Assembly (NCBI GenBank): GCA_947626935.1
Contig: CANQUD010000017.1
Span: 1-43,462, forward strand
Direction of reading: 5' to 3'
DNA: 43,462 nt
Source of the DNA: an uncultured Clostridia bacterium
GTDB taxonomy: Bacteria; Bacillota; Clostridia; Christensenellales; Borkfalkiaceae
The notes under the pieces were generated by a model. The model worked only from the letters and a program-made list of their open reading frames with translations. It searched no databases and was not told where the DNA came from. A program made the translations under genes and the position numbers. Positions 1-7,939 of the stretch are shown piece after piece. Within the stretch, counting starts at the first letter, position 1. Every line of letters begins with the position of its first letter.

Positions 1-43
1 GGTCGTAGAACGTGAATTTTGTGAGTTGTGTTTTTCCTTCCAT
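1..43 (-). CDS. Start of a protein that runs off the left edge
   Basis: Only the first 14 codons are inside the window (MEGKTQLTKFTFYD...). The start is convincing because a perfect SD, AGGAGG, lies six bases upstream of the ATG at 43. It follows the sigma/HTH-like gene on the same strand, but a likely terminator lies between them. Function cannot be assigned from so short a piece. Confidence 0.6.
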   Translation of the reverse strand, partial: MEGKTQLTKFTFYD

Positions 44-44
44 A

Positions 45-188
45 TTACCTCCTAAAATTTGTAGTTCGCCGCTGTTTACCGACTGCGACGGAAGTCAGAA
101 GTTCTGCATTGGTATCACCTCCGAGGCAACAAAAAACCCACGACGATTGCCGTGAGCTTTCCGTTGCTATTTTGTTTTCGGCGGGCAT
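45..188 (-). CDS. Possible 47-aa small ORF
   Basis: An ATG at 188 follows a GGAGGGG SD (192-198), and the frame stays open for 47 codons. Its TAA lies inside the SD region of the next gene, an arrangement typical of translational coupling. Against it, a stem-loop with a T-run (131-156) lies inside the frame and could end transcription. No family is recognised. It may be a small accessory protein or a chance frame. Confidence 0.25.
   Translation of the reverse strand: MPAENKIATESSRQSSWVFCCLGGDTNAELLTSVAVGKQRRTTNFRR
131..156 (-). terminator. Rho-independent terminator candidate
   Basis: On the minus strand CTCACG and CGTGGG pair (6 bp, one G-U) around an 8-nt loop, followed directly by TTTTTT. 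It lies about 95 bases after the stop of the sigma/HTH-like gene and probably ends that transcript. Confidence 0.5.
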
Positions 189-249
189 TTGCCCCTCCAT
201 ATACTAACACTCGGGCGCACCCGAATTATTCCGCGCACCGTAAAATTTT

Positions 250-1434
250 TTATTTTTTCTTTTTGGCGTACTTCTTGATCGTCGCTTCGATGTCCGTATT
301 CTCGTCCGCAACGACAACGCCGAGCGCGCGCAACAGCTCGTCGTTCCGCTTCTTCATCTGCGGCGCGATCTTCGGGATAAACCGCTTTTCCGCAAATTGT
401 CCCGCCGTCATCTCCACGCGCTTTGCGATCCTCTCTTGCTCCGCAAGATACTTTTCGTAACTTGCTTGACTCGGTTCGGGCGTGATTGCTCTTCGCCGCT
501 CCATCTCCGTCACAAGGCAGTAATAGAGCCATATAAAGATGTCCGCTTGGTCGTCCAACCCTTGATAATAGAATATCCTCTGAAAGAGCGGCGGGAGTTC
601 TTTGATAAGCTCTATCGACCGCCATTCCTTGTCGGGGTTATCGTCATATTCTTCTTCTGCGATATAGAGAAAGAGAATTTTATAGACGTAATGATAATAC
701 TCTCCGAAGCTGTAAAAGTAGACGAGAAACTCTTCCAACATCCGCTCGCCGACGAGATAGTTGAAGGTCTCCGCGATCACGTCGATATGGTGCGGCATCT
801 TATGGGAGTAGAGGAACTTCTTCCATTCGATCTCAAATTCTATCTCTATATCGGAGAGCGCACCGTCATTCATGCGCTCATGCTCGATCCGATCCAAGAC
901 TTCCGAAAGCTCTTTGGATACATAACTCTGCGACTTCCCGAGCTTCTTTGCGACGAACTTCTGCGAAACATCTTGCTCATACGCTTTGAGGATGATCTTG
1001 TCCTCTTTGGGAAAATGTTTGACGAGCGCGGCTCTGTCCATTTTCTCGGCGAGGGCGTTTTCCAAATCGTAAGTCCCTTCGTCCGCGAGACAGTCCCACG
1101 GGTTGGTTTCGTCGTCGTCCTCCGAAAGCAGACCGCGCCGACGGACGTATTGTTCCACATCGAGGGCGCGGCGGTCATGTTTATGGTTGTTGTTATGTTC
1201 GATCCTGTCCCGCTCCACGAGCGCGGCGTACACCTCGGGCGGCACTTTGACGGGAATGATATAGTAGTCCTTCTGACGATAATATCTACCGCTCTGCGGC
1301 TCTTCCAAAGAGGTGTAGAAGTATGTAACAAGACCGTCCTCGTCCGCTTTCCGATGGGGACGGTTGAGCTTTCTCCCGCTCAACATTCCGTATTCGATAT
1401 TCGGCTTCGCCTTGTTGTAGGTGTACTTCGTCAC
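250..1434 (-). CDS. HTH (sigma region 4-like) protein
   Basis: This 394-aa protein has a helix-turn-helix at about residues 156-180 (QKFVAKKLGKSQSYVSKEL), the kind found in sigma-70 region 4 and in element-borne sigma-like regulators. An acidic stretch precedes it. A tyrosine-rich helical half of unknown function (about 200-330) and a lysine-rich tail follow. It likely binds DNA and controls transcription of a mobile or accessory region, but no promoter-recognition region 2 is evident. The start is GTG at 1434. A TTGACA-17-TAAGAT promoter places the transcript start at about 1434, so the mRNA is probably leaderless. An internal ATG at 1386 lacks an SD. The specific family was not identified. 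Confidence 0.6.
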   Translation of the reverse strand: MTKYTYNKAKPNIEYGMLSGRKLNRPHRKADEDGLVTYFYTSLEEPQSGRYYRQKDYYIIPVKVPPEVYAALVERDRIEHNNNHKHDRRALDVEQYVRRRGLLSEDDDETNPWDCLADEGTYDLENALAEKMDRAALVKHFPKEDKIILKAYEQDVSQKFVAKKLGKSQSYVSKELSEVLDRIEHERMNDGALSDIEIEFEIEWKKFLYSHKMPHHIDVIAETFNYLVGERMLEEFLVYFYSFGEYYHYVYKILFLYIAEEEYDDNPDKEWRSIELIKELPPLFQRIFYYQGLDDQADIFIWLYYCLVTEMERRRAITPEPSQASYEKYLAEQERIAKRVEMTAGQFAEKRFIPKIAPQMKKRNDELLRALGVVVADENTDIEATIKKYAKKKK

Positions 1435-1440
1435 ATCTTT

Positions 1441-1469
1441 ATCTTATCACTCTCCACCATAAATGTCAA
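1441..1469 (-). promoter_or_regulatory. Promoter of the HTH gene, leaderless type
   Basis: The -35 TTGACA (1464-1469) and -10 TAAGAT (1441-1446) are separated by exactly 17 bp. The expected start point, seven bases after the -10, falls on the GTG start codon at 1434. Confidence 0.65.
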
Positions 1470-1556
1470 TCAAAATGCGAACGTTTGTTTTGATTATTTT
1501 GCCCGTATCCCCGAGTTTTAGAAATATTTTAAGCGACTTATAACTAAATGTTCTAC

Positions 1557-4500
1557 TTAATTGTTTTTCGTTCTTATACGCTTTAATACTTCTTCAACTG
1601 GGGCTTTGTCTTTCATATCCGGCGGAATAATTATTTTGTCGTCTGGTAAAATACACCCACTTAAAATGCTATTAATGTCTATCTCCCAAGCATTTACTAT
1701 AGTTAATTCCGTAAGAATAATTCTTTTATCTGATAATTTGTAGGCTGAATTTTCTGTATGTGCAGCACAGATAAAATATCTTTTATATTTATTATACTCC
1801 GCTATGAAATTATCTAAATTTTGAGGATTAACAACTTCCATAGTATGAAATTTTATTGGAGTACAATAATAATTCTCTACTTCTGGCGCATTTTTCATCA
1901 GCAACCCATCATTGTATGAGACTGCTATTCTATACATATATGGATTATCAGCGGATACGCCCTTTATAATTGAAATTTTTATTATATTCTCTTTATCTGT
2001 CGCTCCTATTTCTTGAAGCCATTGTTCAAAAATCTGCTCCCCTATTTTTTCCACCTTAAAGACAAAACCCATAATGGGCGGAACGGGGCATGGAGAATAT
2101 GCATACATCATTCCAGACCATTGCGCCTTATCCCATAAAGGAATATTGATTATACTATATGTTTTGGCTTTTAATATAACCTTATCAATAGTATATTCGT
2201 CGAAATTATTAAGATTTGATTGGAGAATGTTCCTGGAGCGCGTTAAATCAATCGGTCTTTCTCTCAAAAGTTTTATTTCTGTTTTTTGATGAGGTTTAAG
2301 ATATTCTAACGAAAATATATCAAATCCAAAGAAATTATCGTCGGCGAATGGATTTATAAGATAGGCGATACGTTCAAAAATAGAATCATTGTTTATTATT
2401 TCATGCAATTGATCATGGGTAGTAAAAGATATTAGTCCACATTCGATCACCTTCATGACCAAATCTCTAAACAAGTTCTCTATGATTATACCTTTCGTTT
2501 GTCTTAAACTATCCATCGGGGGTAACGCAATGTGAATCCGCTTTGAAATTCCATCAACAAAATCAATCAAATAAGAAGCGGATTCTATAAACGTGATGCT
2601 AAAGATTATTTTTGATATCGGCGCCAATATGGTTGCTTTTTTAAAAGATACAAAAAACCCTTCAAGTGCAGCCAAAAGTGCCGAAGCAATCTTTATTTTA
2701 TCAATATCATTTTCTACGTGAAATTCGAGTTCGCAGCCTAATACATTCGAGTGGAGCGAAGTTTTATCATCATACGTACTGTTAAATTTTACTGTTAAAT
2801 CAGGGTATATATTTTCATTGAAATGCTTTATATAATCCTTAATATGGGCATCTTCTATGCTAGAAGCTTTAAAGCATTCTAATATTTTTCGCGCATCGCC
2901 GAGAATGTACTCAATAATAATAGTCGGTATTAGTAAGCCCAATTTATCAAAGATATCATAATATTGAGTAAGCGCATTATACATATCAAATGGACTGTTC
3001 AATAATACTCTTCCCACCATGAATTCAATGCGCTGTCTCATATCATTAAGTCGGTCATCGGTTTGATACCCAGATAATTCAAGTTTACGTTGTATCATGT
3101 TCGCCATATACATGACATTGCAAAATGGAGTTAATCTCCCTAAGCACAACTCAATTTCTGCCAACGTGTAAATGGCTTTCAAAAAAAGTGGATCATATTC
3201 GCCAGTACTTATACAATCTTTCGAAATAAAATATAATGCGTACAAAATAGAACTTCTGCTCGCCCAAAGAGCTTCTCTGTTTTTATATAATAATGAAATT
3301 TTACACAAGCTTTCTATCAAGTTGTATTGAGAATCTTCGCGTATAAACAAGGATAATGCTTTCCCCACCAAAGCAATTGCCTCGTAAATTTTATTTTGAG
3401 CGACGCAAAGCATTGCTCTTTCTATATAAATTTGTCCTTTTTTGACTCCAGCGACATAATCTCCATAATCGGCAAGGACGCTATCATAAAACGAGAAAAG
3501 TTCATCATCTTTATAACATTTTACTAATATTGATAGGCAATTTTTTAAAGTAATTATATCAAAACCTATTATCTTTTTTCCATCAGCATAAGCTTCTTTT
3601 AACTTTTTTACTGTATCTTTTATATCTAGATTTTTTATTATTTGGTTATCCAATGCGCATATTATTTTTAATTCAGCGCAGAATAAATCGTTGCATTCAC
3701 TAAGATTTATATTATCGATAAGTTGGTAAAACTCCAAAATCTCCCCTTCTGCTCTATCTTTATATTGAGCCGATAGGGAAAGTGGAGCAATAGAGGTAAT
3801 TAAATTTGAGTATCGCTCAATGTCCCAAATAAAACGAGTACCCTTTATTAGTTTTTTAAACTCGTCTAATGCATATAAATAATCCTCGTATTTTTCGTAC
3901 CAGTATAACGACTTCCAAGCATAATCATAATATGCATTTTTTAATAATGCATTGGATTGCGTTTCTTTTGCCAGTCGTATTGCAATGATAAACTTTTCTT
4001 TTACCTCCTCAAAATCCCTTTCATTTTGACAATATAAGTTTGCCAACCGTAAACTTCTTTCTGCGTTTTTATATAGTAATTCGGGGTTGTCCCTGTCTTT
4101 TTCCAGCTCCTCTTCTATTTTTTTAATTTGCAGGCTTCTTTTATGGTCATTTGCACCTTCTTGATAATCTTCATTTCTACGACAATCAATATGCAACTCT
4201 TTTTCTACTAAATCATAATAATCTCTATTGATTACTTCCGTAAGAATCCAGTTTTTATCAAGTATAATAATTTTAATCCTATCTTTATATGTATCTATTA
4301 TAGTTGCGCGATCTTTACTTTTTGCAAGCCGACTAGTAATAAAGTAAATGGTCGAGTAGTCTCTTTGGGTTGATAAAATTGACTCTATGTCATGTTTACA
4401 TTTTGCTTTCCAATCTGCTTTCACTGAAAAGGCGAAAGCCCAAGATTCATTGCCAGAATCTGTGCTTGCTATGCCCCAATAGAGAGATATGGCTTTTGAC

Positions 4501-4775
4501 ACAGGAAAATTGGTGGCATCTGTTTTTCCGTCTCCTCCACCATACGGACCTGTACCTGGAACAATATTAGGGCATATAACTCTTTTGCAAAGTTGAGTAG
4601 CAAAATTTTCAAAATCCTTTTCTTGATTTTTGCTAGACAGATTTTCAAAATGATATTCCAATTCTGCCCTATCTATTGTGTATTTGTGAGATACAACTGA
4701 ATCGGAAAACCGTTCAGTTCTTAATGTTTTCATAAAGTTTTTAGGGCTCGGAACATTTTCTTTTCGTATTTCCAT
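1557..4775 (-). CDS. Large protein with nuclease-like N-terminus and helical (TPR-like) body
   Basis: This 1,072-aa protein is last in the R-M operon and starts 4 bases after the preceding 114-aa gene. The N-terminal part resembles Mrr/DUF4297-type PD-(D/E)xK nucleases: GGGDGKTD at about 79-86, then FAFSVK ending at Lys119, with Ser where Glu or Gln is usual. It is followed by a long stretch rich in short helices that looks like tetratricopeptide repeats (about 210-700) and an unrecognised C-terminal part. Known proteins of this general shape act in anti-phage defence, with the repeat region sensing and the nuclease cutting. That role is inferred here from architecture and location. The gene is far more AT-rich than the R-M genes before it, which suggests separate transfer. 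The SD (GGAG) overlaps the end of the upstream gene. Confidence 0.6.
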   Translation of the reverse strand: MEIRKENVPSPKNFMKTLRTERFSDSVVSHKYTIDRAELEYHFENLSSKNQEKDFENFATQLCKRVICPNIVPGTGPYGGGDGKTDATNFPVSKAISLYWGIASTDSGNESWAFAFSVKADWKAKCKHDIESILSTQRDYSTIYFITSRLAKSKDRATIIDTYKDRIKIIILDKNWILTEVINRDYYDLVEKELHIDCRRNEDYQEGANDHKRSLQIKKIEEELEKDRDNPELLYKNAERSLRLANLYCQNERDFEEVKEKFIIAIRLAKETQSNALLKNAYYDYAWKSLYWYEKYEDYLYALDEFKKLIKGTRFIWDIERYSNLITSIAPLSLSAQYKDRAEGEILEFYQLIDNINLSECNDLFCAELKIICALDNQIIKNLDIKDTVKKLKEAYADGKKIIGFDIITLKNCLSILVKCYKDDELFSFYDSVLADYGDYVAGVKKGQIYIERAMLCVAQNKIYEAIALVGKALSLFIREDSQYNLIESLCKISLLYKNREALWASRSSILYALYFISKDCISTGEYDPLFLKAIYTLAEIELCLGRLTPFCNVMYMANMIQRKLELSGYQTDDRLNDMRQRIEFMVGRVLLNSPFDMYNALTQYYDIFDKLGLLIPTIIIEYILGDARKILECFKASSIEDAHIKDYIKHFNENIYPDLTVKFNSTYDDKTSLHSNVLGCELEFHVENDIDKIKIASALLAALEGFFVSFKKATILAPISKIIFSITFIESASYLIDFVDGISKRIHIALPPMDSLRQTKGIIIENLFRDLVMKVIECGLISFTTHDQLHEIINNDSIFERIAYLINPFADDNFFGFDIFSLEYLKPHQKTEIKLLRERPIDLTRSRNILQSNLNNFDEYTIDKVILKAKTYSIINIPLWDKAQWSGMMYAYSPCPVPPIMGFVFKVEKIGEQIFEQWLQEIGATDKENIIKISIIKGVSADNPYMYRIAVSYNDGLLMKNAPEVENYYCTPIKFHTMEVVNPQNLDNFIAEYNKYKRYFICAAHTENSAYKLSDKRIILTELTIVNAWEIDINSILSGCILPDDKIIIPPDMKDKAPVEEVLKRIRTKNN

Positions 4776-4779
4776 ATCT

Positions 4780-5124
4780 TTACTCCATAGCTTTGATCAT
4801 GGCTTCGACGAAGGAAATTTCATCGGGGGACAAACGGCTTTTGTAGCCGCTTATTTTTTCGACAACAAGTTTTGCGCCTTGAGCGCACAAAAAATTTTCG
4901 GCGTTGATATATGCTTGCTCGTAGGTGAGGGGCGGTTGCGTGTTGACAGTATTCCACACAAGAGTTTCAAGAGAATATTTTATCGTCAGCGCTCTTATAT
5001 GTTCCTGCATCTTTTGGAACTGTCGTGCGCGATAATATTCGCGCAGTTTTTGCACATCGTCGCAAAGGTCAAAAATTTCTTTTACATCTTTGAACTTTTC
5101 AAAAACCTCTAAATAATCGTTCAT
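4780..5124 (-). CDS. Small helical protein of the R-M operon, unknown
   Basis: This 114-aa, mostly helical protein is not recognised. Its start, ATG at 5124, has the SD AAGGAC and lies 12 bases after the restriction subunit's stop. It ends 4 bases before the large nuclease-like protein, so the two are almost certainly co-translated. It contains LREYYRARQFQKMQEHIRAL and a C-terminal segment with KSRLSPDEISFVEAMIKAME. Possible roles are an adaptor or inhibitor for the 1,072-aa protein, or an accessory factor of the R-M complex. Nothing in the sequence decides between them. Confidence 0.55.
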   Translation of the reverse strand: MNDYLEVFEKFKDVKEIFDLCDDVQKLREYYRARQFQKMQEHIRALTIKYSLETLVWNTVNTQPPLTYEQAYINAENFLCAQGAKLVVEKISGYKSRLSPDEISFVEAMIKAME

Positions 5125-5136
5125 ACTTTTGTCCTT

Positions 5137-7935
5137 TTAGCTTTGGAAAAATCCGTCCGTTTCGAAGATATGTGTCAGTTCATCATTGCTCATACAGCGA
5201 GCAACCTTTTCGCGGATAGAACTTTTTGACATATCCAAACGGAATGCTTTTTCCTTTCCGACAGAGTCTTTTTCCAATCTGATAAGCTGAATGCGTCCCA
5301 CTCCCGGGTTTTGCCTTGCATATTCCGCAAAGCCTTTTGCCTTGCCGAGGTTATCCGCCCTTGACGGATCGTGCGGTTCGAGTATATCCACAACATAATC
5401 GGTGCCTTCGCGGCGAACGATCAGGAAATCGGGATATGTCGGTTTCATTTCCCCGTTGATTTCATAGGGAATGCAGAGCGCCCAAGACTTTCTGTCATAA
5501 TTGCGCAACCAACATACAAAATCATCTCGATTTTCTTCTTCGGCTATAACAGCACTTTCCCAACTATTGAGTTTGATATGTGCAGTCCCTGAATCATCTA
5601 CAAAAAGATGATTGCTATACGCTTTCCCGGCAGTATCCCGCGGGACGCGAATTGTTTCGGGCAATCTGAAATTGTGCTTACTTATTACATCGCCATTGGA
5701 AACTATGTCATCATAACGTTTTTTGAACTGATCCGAAAGAGAAACCGTGCGCCGCCGGTAAGTATCGTTCAGCTCGTGAAAGCGATTTTTCGCGTATTCA
5801 TTGAGCGCATCCATGCAGCCTGCATTGGCGACAAAGATAATGACGTGTATTTTGAGATCGATCAATTCTTCGTCGTTAAAATATCGATTCACATACGCAT
5901 TAGCAACGCCCTCGCTTCCAAGACGAATTTCCGCAAGTCGGCATTGACGCTCAATGTCCGTATCCGTCGTAGAAAACAAGTCGTAAGTAGCATAATTGTC
6001 TATCGAATTTCCGAATACATCAAAAATCTGCGCTGTCAACTTAAACTGCGACACTTTTTCGGCAAGCGCGTCGTAATCTCCCTGTTCTTTCAGCGTTTCG
6101 ATATGCTTGTGGATCATCTCGGTGATGTCGGAGATTACGCGCTCTTTTGCGTCGATATCAATATGCGTTTGTGTCAAAAGGCGGGCAAGCGCATACAGAG
6201 ATTTCAAGTAATCGGTGATGCGTGTCGTGCGAACATCATAAGTCAAAAGTCCCATATCGTTTATTGCGCGCACAATAGCCTCACGGTCAAGCTTGGGAGA
6301 TGGCGAGGTGTTTTCCCGACTCGTTTCTTGTATAGGCGCTTCGTTTGAACGAGGGACAACAACGGGCGAGGAAATATGGTCGGTTTCGCCAGGCTGTGCG
6401 GTGTCCGCTTGGTCTTGAGCGTATTCTTCCAAAGGAGTAGCGGGGACAACGGGCTGTACATCGTCCGATATGTTTGCATGAGCGCCGGCGGGAGCGGGAA
6501 TCTGTCCCTCTGCCACTTGCGGCACTTTTCCATCGGAACTTTGACTTGAAGGGCGAAGAGATAACGTGCTGTAACTATCATTCCCAAGCGCTTCTGCCTC
6601 GATATCGGTAGGTATCGTCGCGCCTTCCTCGTTTTGCAAGGCGTTCACCACATCGCGCACAGTAGTTTCATTGAACTGCGGCAAAAACAGATGAACGTCG
6701 TTGAGCGTTTCGTCCACTTTGATATGCTGTTGGAGCGGAGTACGCACCATTCGCCCAAGCAATTGAGCAATATAGGTGTAATCGACCGCGCGGCGGAAAG
6801 ACATCATCGTCTCTGCGCGAGGGCAATCCCAACCCGTCGAAAGGGTTTCCTTGAAGAAAACCACTCTGATGCGTTTATCGTCCGCAATGCGCGAAGGTTC
6901 GCAATAGGGGACATCCAAGCCGTTGATTTGGATTGTAGACGTTCCCTCTCCGAAAGCATGAACAACTTGTCCCGCCGAAAAACGGTTTCCAAGCCTTTCC
7001 TCTATGGTATGCAGACATTCATCGAGATCCGTTGCAGAGATTTGATGACTTGTGCCGTTCTGCACCTGAATGACGAAAATGGGATTGACCTGCGTATAGT
7101 GCTGTTCATAGCAATACTGATACCAATGATCCCATTTCTCTTTCCATTCGTCCGTCGCCGCCTGCAAGACCGCCATGTCGTTGCCCGCATGTTCGGGATA
7201 TGTAATTACGATTTTGTCTTTCAATAGTCCCGAAGCGCGCACCTCGCTTGGCGTAGTCGTCACATAATGCGTGGTAGATTGAATACCCTCTGCCAAGCGA
7301 TTGAACCTCTGCGGCGTGGCAGTCATGCCGATGACCACGGGCATGGGCGGCAGCCGATCCGCTTCCGAACCTTTCAAGAACTTCTGCATGATCGTCGTGT
7401 TCTTGGTGAGATCGCTCGGCTTCTGCGCGCCGCGGTGCGCCTCGTCGATGATGAAATACAGACGATCCGATTTCTCCCGCACGGTATTTGAAAGAGTTTC
7501 CCAAATGGTATGTTGCCGTCCGTCGGAATGTTTGGTAAGATTGCTTGATTTGGAGAGCTTTTGCGTGTTAAGGAAGTATATGTGCCCATCTTCCAACAGC
7601 TCCATATCAAAGTCATCTTCCTTGATGGTGACGCATTGATTGAGCCGAATTTTATCTGCTTTCAAATCGATTTTTAGGCGAGATTGCTCATTGAGTTGGG
7701 GAGAATCCGAAAGCCAAACAAAAATCGCATCGTTCTGATCGGGATAGCGTTCGTCGCCATAGTAGATCGCCTCGATGAGCGCCGACATGACGATTGTTTT
7801 CCCCGCGCCCGTGGGAGCAGTATAGGAAACGACTTGCGGCGTATGCGTGCGATAATAGCCGCCAAGCGCTTCGGCGGTTTTCTGCCTTAAATTGGCAAGC
7901 GCTATCTTTTGAAAAGGAAACAATTCGACGTTCAT
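5137..7935 (-). CDS. Type III restriction subunit (Res), DEAH helicase-nuclease
   Basis: This 932-aa SF2 translocase is the restriction partner of the upstream methylase. Walker A TAPTGAGKT is at 39-47, DEAH at 164-167, TAT (motif III) at 205-207 and QLLGRMVRTP (motif VI) at 391-400. A low-complexity Pro/Ser/Thr linker separates the helicase from the C-terminal half. The C-terminal nuclease region has YPDFLIV at about 834-840, but where ExK is expected it reads DILEPH (850-855), so the nuclease core is a variant. The start is ATG at 7935 because a perfect SD (AGGAGGTGA) lies just upstream and the methylase TGA sits inside it. A longer frame to 7974 exists but would overlap the methylase. Confidence 0.85.
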   Translation of the reverse strand: MNVELFPFQKIALANLRQKTAEALGGYYRTHTPQVVSYTAPTGAGKTIVMSALIEAIYYGDERYPDQNDAIFVWLSDSPQLNEQSRLKIDLKADKIRLNQCVTIKEDDFDMELLEDGHIYFLNTQKLSKSSNLTKHSDGRQHTIWETLSNTVREKSDRLYFIIDEAHRGAQKPSDLTKNTTIMQKFLKGSEADRLPPMPVVIGMTATPQRFNRLAEGIQSTTHYVTTTPSEVRASGLLKDKIVITYPEHAGNDMAVLQAATDEWKEKWDHWYQYCYEQHYTQVNPIFVIQVQNGTSHQISATDLDECLHTIEERLGNRFSAGQVVHAFGEGTSTIQINGLDVPYCEPSRIADDKRIRVVFFKETLSTGWDCPRAETMMSFRRAVDYTYIAQLLGRMVRTPLQQHIKVDETLNDVHLFLPQFNETTVRDVVNALQNEEGATIPTDIEAEALGNDSYSTLSLRPSSQSSDGKVPQVAEGQIPAPAGAHANISDDVQPVVPATPLEEYAQDQADTAQPGETDHISSPVVVPRSNEAPIQETSRENTSPSPKLDREAIVRAINDMGLLTYDVRTTRITDYLKSLYALARLLTQTHIDIDAKERVISDITEMIHKHIETLKEQGDYDALAEKVSQFKLTAQIFDVFGNSIDNYATYDLFSTTDTDIERQCRLAEIRLGSEGVANAYVNRYFNDEELIDLKIHVIIFVANAGCMDALNEYAKNRFHELNDTYRRRTVSLSDQFKKRYDDIVSNGDVISKHNFRLPETIRVPRDTAGKAYSNHLFVDDSGTAHIKLNSWESAVIAEEENRDDFVCWLRNYDRKSWALCIPYEINGEMKPTYPDFLIVRREGTDYVVDILEPHDPSRADNLGKAKGFAEYARQNPGVGRIQLIRLEKDSVGKEKAFRLDMSKSSIREKVARCMSNDELTHIFETDGFFQS

Positions 7936-7939
7936 CTTC

